From assembly GCF_000224145.3 (NCBI RefSeq), contig NC_020175.2, positions 504,480-568,479 of the forward strand: a DNA stretch of 64,000 bases, read 5' to 3'. Below the pieces are notes generated by a model, which saw nothing but the letters and a program-made list of their open reading frames with translations, was not told the origin of the DNA and did no database searches. A program made the position numbers and the translations under genes. Source of the stretch: Ciona intestinalis. Its lineage: Eukaryota > Chordata > Ascidiacea > Phlebobranchia > Cionidae. Below are positions 1-11,105 of this stretch, one piece after another; positions within the stretch are counted from its first letter, which is position 1, and each line of letters starts with the position of its first letter.

Positions 1-850
1 ACTTTTTAAAATGGCCAAATTTTTCTGCCGACCATTTGTTTCAAGTAACCTTGTGTGAAATGCATATGTGGCACGCACAAATCGCCTTTAATGTCAACAT
101 AATGCTTCCATATACGCTATACGTAAGCAGACACTTGTACATTAAACAACTTACGAGGATACTCTGGAATGAAGTTAAGGTGGTCATGTCTATCACTGAT
201 AACAAGCGAGATATCATATCTTTGTAGCAACTACTTATCTCGTCTTTACTTCTGAGCTTGGTGTACCTGATAAGCATGTAGGAGTATATGAGAGAAGAAA
301 TAGAAGAAGAATAAAACTACATAGCATGGCAGCTTGATTGTAAACTTGGGAGACGTTATGTCATGACTCATGATTATGCAAAAAATGTATGTTTAGGATC
401 TGGCCACACAAAATACCATTTCATATTATCACACAAAGCAAAAACACAAAGAGTTAATGCAATAAATGTAACAATCTGTGGTAAGACACAAGTAATGTTC
501 GCAACCATGAACGGGGCAATCTCTATAAACTTGGCAAGTGGGAAATGCTGGGAGTAAAAGAGTTAAAAAGAGTGTTAATCAACTATAAAATTAATTTGCT
601 TTCTTCAGCGCATGTAAGCCATCTTTGCATCTATCATAGGGGCAGGAAAATGCATTAGGGCCCTATTAAAATTGAGGTTATCCGAACTGCAAGATGCTGA
701 TGACGTTGCACCAACCTTACCCCCTTATTTTTGTATTTTAACTATATTTTTTGCCGAAGAGGCTTTTGATATAAAATTTTGAAACCTTATTTATTTAGAT
801 ATATACAGTAAGTTTTACAATCTATGTTGTATGAATACCATGACAGTTAC
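1..850. other. Left edge, no exon recognised
   Basis: AT-rich sequence without a recognisable coding exon. It lies downstream of the last NAA35 exon found (which ends at 851 with an open reading phase), so it is probably intron of that gene. Two short open frames (36-227 +, 41-277 -) show no similarity that I recognise. Confidence 0.4.
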
Positions 851-3800
851 CTTGGGAATGTGGGTGGTAGCAACCTCTGGTTCACCAGTGGTTCAAATCC
901 AAATGATATTTCGTGACCATCTTCACTAGTGGTGGTTGGTAGACCTAAGCCAGTGGTTCTGTAATGGAAGGGTTATGAAAAAAGTAACACCTACATTGTA
1001 TTTAAATCCCAATTCTTCTTACTTGTCTATGATATCTAATTGTTCAGATAGTTGGTTGAAAAGTTTTCGGTTGGCTTGCAAAACTTCTTTCTAAAAATTA
1101 ATAACAAAAAATTAAACCAAAACTAATATAAAAATATAAAACTATTAAAACGGGAAACCTTTAAAAATGATTTAAAAAGTAAATTAAAATAAAAATCCAT
1201 GAAAAATAAAAATGAATTTGTTTAAAGAAATGCTTAAATTCTAAGACTTACATATGACAAATTAAAAATACTGCATACTTTATACAAGTTGTTGGCATAT
1301 TAAGAAAAGTTCAATCACCTCTTTGTCCCCAAATGGAGCCAACAACTGTATGAACAACCTGAGGAATTTTAATCTTGCAAGTACAGCTTGTAAGGAGGTA
1401 GCATCATCTGATTTATTTTGTTGGGATTTGAAAACCTGTTGAATTATTTTATATTAGTTGATTGTAAGAATGATACATTTGTTAAAAGTATTTCAATGTT
1501 TTTCAAACTGTGTGCAATGGAAGCTTAAATTCTTTTCTAACAACCTCCTGTTGGTATAGTTACAACTAACTATGCCACCCTAACACACTCAAGTATATTT
1601 ACCACAGCATTAAGAAATTAATGCAATAAAGTCACTCCCCTTTGTGGGAGAAATTTGGTGTGGTACTAACTACTTTACCAGTTGTATATAAAAATGTTGT
1701 ATATACATGTATCACTATCAGCAGTATAATAATACATAGGCGCCTAGATTTTAAAATAAGCGGGGAGGCGATACTTTTTTATAACTGTTAATCAAAAACG
1801 TGAAACATCATACACGCGGTCCCTTTTTAATTAGGTTAGATTCGGGTGCGTAATTGAACGAGTTTCAGGTGTTAGCTTTGATTGCGCAACAGGTTTACCG
1901 GCTGCATTATAATTAGGATTGTTACGTAAAGTATAATAAACATATTGTCTGTTACGACATAGTACCAACTCACGCGTGGATTATTGCGTCATAATGGGGA
2001 TTAAGTAACAATCGGATTGTTGTAACATAGCAGCAGTTGTTGCGTTTAATATTATCACAATAGTGATTAAAAGCATTTAACGTGTTGGGATTAAAATTGT
2101 TATAGCATATTTATGTCCACTGTTGCACGACCGTTCATGCGACGCAAACTTAATAACGAGTTAATTATACATCACTCAATTGCCTCGTGTCTCCCTTTCA
2201 CTGTGTTTATTGATTCGTTCGCATTCAACACCGTTATTTATTAGTTTGCATTAAATTAACCGGCTCTGTGATTCTGTAAACATTCGTTTAGTATTTTACT
2301 AAACTACTAAAGGCTCGTAAACAACTAACTTGGCACTGCCTTTCTCAAGGTTGCGTGTAAAAAAATATAATTTGCAAATAAAACAGGGCAACAGGCTGTA
2401 ACAAACAACCTAAATGTTTCCCAGAAGAAACACTGTTGTGTATTTACGATGTTTTCTTCAGCCAAGCAGCATGTTTGTTACGTATAATAGAAGGAATTCA
2501 CACGTGCATTCATGGCATCATAATAGCAATTGTTTGACCTAGAAATTAATTACGACATAAAATCCATTGACCCATTGATTATTTAGTCTGCAGATATTTG
2601 CCCGCTTACGTTTGCGCGCAAGTAAAGTATAGATAGGTTTGCACAAATACTCTGTAAGCGCATGAAGCAACGCCTCGATTGAAAAAAAGCTGGGAACCAC
2701 TGTAGTGGGGAATATAGCATTAATTGTCACGCTCTATGTAATTAATTTAAATTAAAATAATGCTTACGACGATCACTAAAGGATAATTTGCGATCGTTTG
2801 CTTTAGAACTTAATAAAGTGCTCTCGTACCACCTGTGAGACCTTTGCGTACTACAGTTTGGGAACCACTGAATTCTAGACTATAAGTAAAATCTTTTTGT
2901 TCAGTAAGATTTTATATTTAGTCATACTTTTTAAATGAAATTGTGATATCATTCAGATCCTGAATTTGGATGGATGGATACTGCCTATGAAGACTGAGGC
3001 ATAAATAAATATTTACAGAAATTTTTATTTACAATAAAAGCAGTTTATTATTTACAATAAAAGCAGCCTATTTCAACGAGATTGAAAAGGTGTTTTGCCG
3101 AACCGCACTTCTGCCGATCCATTCATCGATTATTGGAGTTGTGTCCAGTGAATCGACCTTCTGTTTGTATACGTTGAGGATGAACATGTGGTTCAATCTT
3201 TTCTGTGACATGGTCGATCTTAAATACGTTTTTATGCGTCGTAGCACACTAAATGACCGCTCTGCTTCGCATGTGGTGCACGGAAGAGTTAAGTAGAGTC
3301 GCAGAATTACGGCAAGATTAGGCAGCAAGATAGACAAATTTTCATGCCTGGCAAACAACTCGGACGTTTTTTCAACAGTGGTTGCTGATATGTTGTGTGA
3401 AAGTTTGTAATGATAAAACTGCTCTATTTCAGTTGGTAGGTTCCGTGCAACAATATCATTACAATACATTTTTTGCAATTCGGCTGTAGATGACGTGATT
3501 TCTGCAGAGCGGGGATCCTTGCAAACAAGCACAGTTTCAAGATCAGCTACGATACCGAGATTTTGGGATGAGTAGCGCTGCAAAANNNNNNNNNNNNNNN
3601 NNNNNNNNNNNNNNNNNNNNNNNNNNNNNNNNNNNCCTTAGCATCCAAGCACTCGCATCTGCGTCAATGAGTTTGCAAACTTAAACCCATAAGTGAGGGT
3701 TTGGAAATCTTCTTCTTCAAATACATTCGCCTAAAAGTTAAAAATATGTAGAATGAGAAGGGTAGTAGGGTAACACTGCAATAGGCGTCAAGCTGCATCA

Positions 3801-5695
3801 ATATATAAATATATATTTTTGTTAAATTAGAATTCCTCCTCTTAAAAAAAAGAAGTCATATTATTGTAGTTTAAAACCAATTTTACACGTTCCTATTATG
3901 CGCGTTATTATTTATGTCAGTCAGGGTATGTTTTTATCCAACACAACACGTTACGTTTATACGCGTCCATTTTCTAAGCACAGACCCCTTTTTAAATTCT
4001 AGGATAAGCTCCTGTTCAGGAGATTTTATATTTTGTATTTACACAGACAGAGCAACCTTAAAGACTTTTTCTTTTATTAGATGACAAAGCTTCAGAACAC
4101 CAATACAGTAAGCCTTCAGTATACGATCCTGTATGAGATCTGTCTCATGGAGGTACAAGCATGTGAATACTGTCTGTGCAAGTGATTGTCCTTCGAGCCA
4201 AGATAACTGGAACATTATAATGATTGTAAAAAGTTGTTATAGTTGATTACTCACACAGTAACTTTGTTATATTTAAAAGGTAAAGTATGTTATATATAAA
4301 GAGGTAATAAAATACATTCATTTTCAGATAAATTTGATAGGTTTGTGAATGGTTATCTTACTTACAATACAAGTTTGACAAACGTCCATGACAGAAATTA
4401 ATTCACAAGGTATAAGATTGTTCAGCTTGATTGAACCTTCAGCAATTCTCTCCTTAAATGAAGACACCTGTAAATAGATATCAGAAATTTGGAATGGTTG
4501 TAGTAATAAATATAATCCAAAGCTTTTAAGTTGCAGGAGAGGCACATCTAACTTATGGTTGCGTTTTGTTTACTGATTAATGCAGTGCAGAAAATAGTTA
4601 AAAGTGTAAACAGAAATTTTTTGTTCAAAAATCGTGCTCAAAATCTAAAATAACTAAAGTTTACATTTCTCACAAACAAACACATTCATCATATAAATAT
4701 ACAAATAGAATCCAAGAAAGCTAAATTTTATTTAAACTTACTTGTCTCTTAGCCTGTCCACCCAGCATACCAGCATCCATCTTTGGATCCATCATTTCAA
4801 TCGCACTCATGGCTTCGTATAAACCAAAACTAGAAATTTAACAACAAAAACATAAACAACTACTATTATTGTAATCGAGCTACAGTTAGGGTTATCTAGG
4901 GTAAGATGTCACTTGAGTGACCTGACTCTAACTTTTAGAACATGGCTGTTGCATGACAATGACATTTAATTAAACTAAATCACCCAGAATTAAGTAGGAA
5001 AAGTATTTATCAATTATTAGAATGAGTGGTGGGTTGATGCTAATGATGCAGTTAGGTTTAAATTGGTAAAATTACTCTCTTTTATTGCAAGAAACGACTG
5101 CAGAAACAAACTACAATATTGGGTAAAGGTACATAAGCAACTATTACAGCAAAGAAATTCCTGGTATAAAATTTTAAGGAACGATTTAACTTCAAACAAA
5201 CTTTTTATATTAAAATATAAAATGTAATTCTTACTTTGGTTCATGAACAAGTTCCCCCAACTTTAATCCTGTAAATTAAAAGCTTGTAAAATTATCAGCA
5301 CTTAACATTTAGAATTTTTAGTCAAAGATTCCGGAACTAAACTTAAAAAACAGCAATGGTTCAAAAACAGTGACTCCTCATAGGTTGTTTAAATTGTCAG
5401 CTATTAAAAAAGAAAAATCTCTCCTTAAAACAATCAGCCACAAGTTACATATGTTATAACTCTTAAATAGGCATGTATAAAACAGAACACCAGCGTGGCA
5501 GCGTTATAATGAGAAATGACTGTCGTTTTTCTCCACGTTACGGTAAATATTAAGTTACATTTACTCATCCATACCTTCACAAGCTTCCGAGAATGGTTGT
5601 GTTACATCCACCCACTTGTAATGATATTCGCACCCCTCGTCCCAGTTTGGCACAGGGCTGGGTGATGGGGTTTCTTTTGGCTCGTTTTCGTTCAT
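851..5695 (-). CDS. NAA35: N-alpha-acetyltransferase 35, NatC auxiliary subunit (Mak10), partial
   Basis: Auxiliary subunit of the NatC complex, which acetylates protein N-termini in the cytosol. Exons read on the minus strand: 5575-5695, 5235-5268, 4742-4829, 4366-4467, 4057-4206, 3636-3730 (cut by the N gap), then 1319-1435, 1023-1090 and 851-958. Phases agree across every join except at the gap. Diagnostic pieces are [72 protein letters not shown] and [17 protein letters not shown], all close to vertebrate NAA35 and in the same order. The start chosen is the Met of [10 protein letters not shown] at 5695; an upstream in-frame Met at 5773 is possible. About one exon should lie in the gap. 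The C-terminal half of the protein is not seen and probably lies left of the window. Near the gap edge (about 3644) one base seems to be missing from the frame, probably a contig-end error. Confidence 0.9.
1436..3067. other. NAA35 intron with repeat-like DNA
   Basis: Large intron between the 3636-3730 and 1319-1435 exons. From about 1740 to 2870 the base composition differs from the flanks, being richer in CG dinucleotides. It includes hAT-like terminal motifs (see 2842-2872) and is followed by a hAT transposase fragment. I see no NAA35 exon in it. Confidence 0.45.
2842..2872. repeat. hAT-type terminal inverted-repeat motif
   Basis: Read on the minus strand this stretch begins CAGTGGTTCCCAAACTG and continues with GTACGC, the typical outer end of hAT (Charlie-like) DNA transposons. 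A related TGGGAACCACTG occurs at about 2692-2703 in the same orientation. The orientation means the element would extend to lower coordinates; its other end was not found. Confidence 0.5.
3068..3585 (-). mobile_element. hAT-family transposase, C-terminal fragment
   Basis: Open frame of 171 codons ending in a stop and running into the N gap on its 5' side. Its C-terminal half carries the hAT dimerisation region: [20 protein letters not shown], then [20 protein letters not shown], then [11 protein letters not shown]. The family consensus has the same serine-rich [18 protein letters not shown] core. The N-terminal zinc finger and most of the catalytic RNase H-like domain are absent or inside the gap. 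It lies in sense orientation inside a NAA35 intron. It is a transposon remnant and not a host gene. Confidence 0.85.
3586..3635. other. Assembly gap (50 N)
   Basis: Exactly 50 Ns, most likely a placeholder for a gap of unknown size. It separates the hAT fragment from a NAA35 exon. Confidence 0.99.
5470..5550 (+). repeat. SINE 3' part, sense copy
   Basis: Shares the order GTATAAAACAGAACA, then the GTTATAA region, then GACTGTCGTTTT and a TAAGTTACA end with the longer copy at 43690-44045. Only the 3' portion is present. It lies in the first NAA35 intron. Confidence 0.5.
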
Positions 5696-6121
5696 TATTC
5701 CGCCAGTGACAATGTCCGTCCAACCACTGTTTATTGCAAGAGCTACAGCATTGAGCATGTATGTATGAAGCACTTAAGTTTGAAGCAGTGTTACACAAAC
5801 ATACTTAATTTCTGAAAGCAAACCAACAGTGTAACGAAGTTTAAAAACGAAATTTGTTATAGAAAAACCTTCAATTGCAAAGAAACATTACGTAATATGT
5901 AGCAGTGTAAGATGTCAGAAAACTTGGCATATAAGAACACTAAACAGTAAGTAAATGTAAGTTGGTGTAAAATATTTCACAGTGGTTGCCTGTCAATGCC
6001 AGTAATGCGTGAAAGAACATTTGAACAAAACCAACAGTAACGAAAAACAATGTAAAACGGGAACATTATTTAACAACAATAATTTTAAACAAACAAATGA
6101 AATTGCTGAAAGATTTTCTTA
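5696..6121. other. Intergenic, NAA35 5' side / FKTN 3' side
   Basis: A 426-bp spacer between the FKTN stop and the chosen NAA35 start; both genes run leftwards. It should hold the NAA35 promoter and the FKTN 3' end. I see no clear TATA box or polyadenylation signal. Confidence 0.5.
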
Positions 6122-7645
6122 TCATTGTGCCGGGGGTGCGTCCTCTTCATCATCATAATCATCGTAATCTTCCTCATGATCCTCGTCATCTTTTTTCTTC
6201 TTCTTTATTTTTGTAAAGTCAATCTCATAAATCTGGACCGCCTCTTCCATTTCAGAGTCCTCCCATTTTCCATTGGTAACTACATTAGGTGGGCTCAAGT
6301 TCCACTGCCACTGCTTAACAGGGACCATCCAGTTATGTCCATAGTTAGCTTCAATATAAGACCTCGCCTCACAAGGTATGCGAACTTTTAAACCCACAAA
6401 CTCAGTCCAGCAAAGCGTGATCTTGGGAAACAGATATTTATACTTTCTGCCATCATGAGCTTGTGTTCCCCCGTTCCACATAAAATTCTTTGATTCATAA
6501 AAAAAGAAAATATCAAGTTTGACACCTTCTTCTGAAATAAACGAAAGCTCGAAGCTGTCATTTTGAAATCCGAATTTATTTTTCAATGGCAGGCCGGCTC
6601 TTTCCATGCGTTTGATAAGTTTGGGATCGTAATCTTCAATCCGAACCCCAAAGTCCACATCAACGCTATATGGGATGATATCACACTGACGAAACCAACC
6701 CAGACAAGTCCCGCTGCTCAACCAGAATGGAATATTTAGTTTATCCAAAACTTTTTTGGCAGTTGCCACCACTTTCTTTGCAGATGCTTTGAAATTTTTA
6801 TCTTTTTCTGTAAGTTTTGATTCAAATTTATCCTTGAAATGTTGGGCCCTCTTATGGTTGCATTCTATGAAGCGCGATGTCTTGTATTGCTTCAGAAACT
6901 TATCTATATGATAAGGAACAGATATTTTGTGGCCGTCTATAGTGAGTGGAAAGCTGAGAAAATGTGAACCTTTATCAATAGCTTGAGCATATGTGGGAAA
7001 TTTAGCTCCAATTCTTTCCATGCTATGCCAGCCATCAGATAAAGCTGGTGCCAATACATCTACTGTGTCTTTCCAATCTTTAGGACTGACTGGTGCAAGC
7101 CATAAGTATGTGGTCATGCGATCATACAGAAAAGCAATATGAATGACGTGATCCTTTTTCGCTGCCCAGAAGTAAGAAGGAATAAGTGTAGGCTTGCCTT
7201 TCTCTTGGTACCTTGGATCAGCCACCATGGTAATGTGTGTGGTAAACCCACGACGGTTCAGTTCTTTTTGAATAGACTCCTCAAGCCCATGGAACTTAGT
7301 ACCTTGTATTGCAAATGTAATAACGTTTTTCTCCTCAGGGTGAAACTTGCAGAGAGTCTTACACTTATGCTCACTGTCATGCCATGAACGAGGCATAGAT
7401 TGAAAAAGTCTCGGTAAAATATCAGTATCAAACAATATCATTGGTATTTTATGATCCTCAAAGACTTTTAAGAAATTGTCCAAGCATTCCTTTTGGTGAA
7501 TGACAGAATCATCTGATATCTTTGTGAATTCGTACGTTTCAACATAAATGTAGGTCATGGTAAGTGCTGCAAGCCATAATCCTCCAACTATAGTTAGAAA
7601 AGTTTTGACTTTCATTGACTGGATCTGTTTCAAAAGGTCCATCAT
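6122..7645 (-). CDS. FKTN: Fukutin, single-exon coding region
   Basis: Golgi/ER type II membrane ribitol-5-phosphate transferase of the alpha-dystroglycan glycan pathway. The protein has 507 residues. A short cytosolic N-terminus is followed by one hydrophobic segment at about 15-34 (signal anchor). The LicD-like nucleotidyltransferase domain contains SSGTCLGWFRQCD (310-322) and a DVD metal-binding motif (329-331). Further conserved blocks are MWNGGTQAHDGRKYKYLFPK and LCWTEF, then YIEANYG, SPPNV and NGKW near the C-terminus. Human fukutin has 461 residues and shares all of these. Unlike its relatives this copy ends in a lysine run followed by about 20 mostly Asp/Glu residues (480-503). The coding region has no intron, unlike most neighbours. 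The second Met is a possible alternative start. A decayed paralogue lies upstream at 8466-9928. Confidence 0.95.
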   Translation of the reverse strand: MMDLLKQIQSMKVKTFLTIVGGLWLAALTMTYIYVETYEFTKISDDSVIHQKECLDNFLKVFEDHKIPMILFDTDILPRLFQSMPRSWHDSEHKCKTLCKFHPEEKNVITFAIQGTKFHGLEESIQKELNRRGFTTHITMVADPRYQEKGKPTLIPSYFWAAKKDHVIHIAFLYDRMTTYLWLAPVSPKDWKDTVDVLAPALSDGWHSMERIGAKFPTYAQAIDKGSHFLSFPLTIDGHKISVPYHIDKFLKQYKTSRFIECNHKRAQHFKDKFESKLTEKDKNFKASAKKVVATAKKVLDKLNIPFWLSSGTCLGWFRQCDIIPYSVDVDFGVRIEDYDPKLIKRMERAGLPLKNKFGFQNDSFELSFISEEGVKLDIFFFYESKNFMWNGGTQAHDGRKYKYLFPKITLCWTEFVGLKVRIPCEARSYIEANYGHNWMVPVKQWQWNLSPPNVVTNGKWEDSEMEEAVQIYEIDFTKIKKKKKDDEDHEEDYDDYDDEEDAPPAQ

Positions 7646-8346
7646 ATTTCTAGCTTATCCTAAACCTGAATAAAACAAAAGAGTTACACTTCATGATTAA
7701 ATATAGAAAAAAATTGCACCGTAAACTTTAATTGTCTACAAAGTTACACATGTGGTAGTTGGTAAGCAAACACTCTTGTTATAAGATAACAATTTTTATT
7801 GCCCTGTCACACAAGGATTAATCAGTTACATTCACTTTATGAATAAATATACAAAAGTAATGTATTAAATTAGTGGGTATACCTGACGTAAAATCAGTGA
7901 TAAGCATCCATTGGTAAGCAAACACAAGCCACAATAAAATAACAAAACAATCATATTATAAAGGCTTAATCATGAAAAATGCGAAAGCAGCAATATAAAT
8001 TGGTTTACCCAAATAATTTAGGATTTGTCAGCCGCTGCATATTATCACTGCTTGTGAATCAAAGAATATTGAAGGTGGTGGAATAAAACAAGACTACAGT
8101 ATGTCAGTATTTAATATTCACCGACACAAAAACCATTGGCCTCGGTGGTATTGCCTATTGCAGCAAGTGTAATGTTTAACATAAATACAACAGGATACAC
8201 AATAACATCATTACAAATGTTATAATATAATGCTCTTATTGCCTTGCTATCTTCTGTTTCATTGGCAATAACAATTCAATTTCCTGGACTCAATAAAACC
8301 AACAACACATATCTGAATCCGGTTACAACATATTCAAGGAAAAACA

Positions 8347-8381
8347 ATAATATATATAATATATATATATTAATATAAAAA
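8347..8381. repeat. AT-rich microsatellite
   Basis: Run of TA dinucleotides with a few interruptions. Confidence 0.8.
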
Positions 8382-8382
8382 T

Positions 8383-8452
8383 AATTCTATGTGGGTGAGG
8401 TCCCTTGTTAAGAACCTAGGATTTAGGCCAGTTTTGTACCATTACCCAAACA
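8383..8452 (-). repeat. Dispersed short repeat (family 2), antisense
   Basis: Reverse complement of the pattern TGGGGTAATG..GCC.AA.TCTGGCCTAAATCC, followed by a stretch ending CCTCACCCACATAG. Sense copies occur at 14176-14246, 16889-16968, 18482-18545 and 62028-62130. Confidence 0.5.
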
Positions 8453-8465
8453 GTTCTTTATCTTT

Positions 8466-9928
8466 CTAAAGTATATAATGTATATAATCTAAAAATGCTT
8501 TCAGTTCAACTGGGTTAGATAACTGGATTGGTTCGAACCAAGTATATACTTTATTTCTTAAAGATGTGTCCCAACTGCCAGCTGGCATAATGTTGTTAGG
8601 CGAACTCATGTAGTTATATTCTTTAACAGGATTCATCCATTCTTCACCATAGATAGTAATGATATACAGTAGAGGGTCACATGGAACTTTAACTTTTAAA
8701 TTCAGGAAACTCAGTCCAGCACAAACTGTATTTATCAAACACATTCATATACTTGCTAACTTGCTTAAATTTTCACCGGTACCACCAAACCAATGGTAGT
8801 CCCTTAATTCGTATCTGATAAAAAAGTCGATCCCTATCTGAGGTTTAAATAAATAAAATTGCAACAACAAACTACCTTCAATCTTCCCTTCTTATGTACC
8901 AAAGTAAAACCTGCCAAAATTAAATTCCTGATTATTTCCATTTCCATTGAGAAATCAGACTGTTTCATTTCAACATCTACATCATTTGTGTAAGGAATCA
9001 CATCACATTGCCTGTACCAGCCTAACAATGTACCAGCACTCAATTGAAATGGAATTTTTAAGTCATGTAGAACCATAGTAAACTTGGTAAACCTATTTCT
9101 TAAATCTAATTTGTGCTGGATATCTTCTGCTGTTAGATTTTGTTCATATTTCTGCTTGTACAGATCCGCTGCAGTGTGATCACATTCCAAGAACTGAGAA
9201 TTTTCTTTTTCATTTAAAAATGCATCAATTGGAACTGGAAACTTATGTTTACCTCCCACTATAGAAACGGTTTTCCTTGATTCTAGCACCCCCTTATCAA
9301 TAGCTTGAGCGTGTTTTAAAAACTTTGCTTTAAAACTATGTATTCCACCTTCAACTACAGGATTTAAGGCTTCCACTATTCCATCCCATTCTTTATCATT
9401 AATACGAGCAATCCAGCAGTAATTTTTTTCTCTTGTGCAGAAACAAGATACAGATAATAAAATGATGACTAGCAACCCACAAATGAGAAGGTAACAAAGC
9501 TAACCCTTTCTTGTCCGGATGTTTTGTCAAAGACAAACGACCAGCATTAAAACGTTTCAATATTTTCTTTAAAATTTGGTCTTTTTGTTTTTCTAAATCC
9601 GAACACAAAACTGCAAAAGTGAGTACTTTCATCTTATCTTTAGACTAAAAAAAAACCAGTGATATAATCCGTGCATTAGGTTGGGGTCTTCGTTATGAAG
9701 TGACTGTAAGAGATCAGTGTCATAAAGTACCAAGGACACATTGTGCTCTTGAAATATACCTATCAGCCACAGCAGGTTGCTATTTCTTCTCTTATAACTT
9801 AATTTTAAGCTTGACCGTTGCTTAACTTTTGGGTAGAATAATATCATCAGAAAGCCAAATGTTAAACAAATTTTAAAGAACAATTCAAAACCTCTGCTTC
9901 TTGCTCTACAATATCTCACCAAATTCAT
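8466..9928 (-). pseudogene. Fukutin-like tandem duplicate, probably a pseudogene
   Basis: Aligns with the neighbouring FKTN protein over most of its length. It keeps an N-terminal membrane anchor (FFKICLTFGFLMILF), VSLVLYDTDLLQSL, SAGTLLGWYRQCDVIPY followed by NDVDVE, WFGGTGENLSK, YSLCWTEF, VKVPCDP and NPVKEYNYMSSPNN. The frame is broken where FKTN is continuous. Breaks are near a T run at about 9646, in a seven-A run (plus-strand T run 9423-9429), at a 38-bp stop-containing segment (8837-8874), at an 8-bp tandem duplication (8751-8766), and at one extra A (T run 8694-8697). The last two shifts cancel. The 38-bp segment has GT..AG borders, so a very short intron is possible there. Several breaks fall in homopolymers, so sequencing error must be excluded. 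If real, this is a decayed local duplicate of FKTN. A spliced, functional gene is less likely. Confidence 0.7.
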
Positions 9929-10067
9929 TTCAGAGTAAGCGCTTTGAATCTGCCATCAGCCCATTAGACAGAGTAAACCGAGTCATAAAATTGACCTCAT
10001 TTTTTCCCAATGTAAAGCAAAGATTGGCCCACAATGCATGGACAGAACAATACCTGGATATGTTTTA

Positions 10068-10253
10068 GCTACATCATAGCATTGTGACAATAGCATAGTA
10101 GTATGTAATGGCCGAATACGCATGTGAAATATGGGGGATCAGGAAGAGACATAAAAAAAGCTACATATGCATTGATACAATAGTATAGTACTGTGTAAAA
10201 ACAGTTACTTAGGTATGTGCCAATATTACAGATTAGGAAGAGACAAGAAAACA
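10068..10253. repeat. Imperfect tandem duplication, about 92-bp unit
   Basis: Two adjacent stretches share the order GCTACAT, CATTG, ACAATAG.ATAGTA, then GAT.AGGAAGAGACA and an A run. Units are roughly 10068-10159 and 10160-10253, clearly diverged. Confidence 0.5.
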
Positions 10254-11099
10254 TTTAATCAAGTCTGTCTGGTCCTGCAATGTATCATTATCATCTAATT
10301 GCCTTGAAATTTCAATTTCTAATTGCTTGGCTGTTAATGTTGTTCCTTTAGCTGGTGACCAGTGTACACACAAACGAACACAATGGTCAAGCGACTCCGT
10401 TAACATACCAGCGACAAGTAAAGTAATCCGTCCCTACATTACGATTGGGGTAAAGGTTGTAAGTGCCATTTTATCTTTATGGAATTTTATAACAAATTTT
10501 ATAACATTTCGAAAAAAATCTCCCGTTTTATCAAACATAAAATAATTTAAAATTTCTTATTTAATTGGCCGATTTATTAAAAATTAATTTGGTTACTTCA
10601 GTACTTACTTTGTATATATTCGACGACTTCACCCGGTTTTTTTCAAAATGGCCATGTGCGCAGTTGAACCAATTAGCACATTGTGCGACGATGTGCACCG
10701 AAGTGCTATTAGGGCCCCATCACCAAAACATGTTTTGTATGTATGGTAATTAGTAAAAGTTAGGTCCAACATAAAACTAAAACACCTATTATCAAAACTA
10801 GCTTTTGTTTCACAAAGAACCGAATTAAACCTGTATATACATACAAAATAATCTACCTATAAACACAAGAGGTATAATTATTCCATGCTATAGCCTGCAC
10901 CGTATAAACTATATAAAATACATTAAACGTAGAAAACAGATTTATATAATTTATACCCAAGCCTTTAATAAATGAAATACTGATGAACGTAGTAATATAA
11001 ACGAGCGGCAAAATAACCACATGAGCAAAGTACATGCTTTTAAACACGCCTTTTATACAGTAAGCATAACTCAAGCTGGTGAGTACCGTTTTAAGGGGA

Positions 11100-11105
11100 T
11101 TTATT
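11100..11105 (-). promoter_or_regulatory. Possible FEM1 polyadenylation signal
   Basis: AATAAA on the minus strand, about 360 bp after the FEM1 stop codon. Plausible distance, but there is no independent support. Confidence 0.3.

Larger units (their letters stand above)
7646..8465. other. Intergenic, FKTN upstream region
   Basis: About 820 bp between FKTN and the fukutin-like pseudogene, probably the FKTN promoter region. It holds an AT microsatellite and one antisense copy of a short dispersed repeat. No other signal was recognised. Confidence 0.5.
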
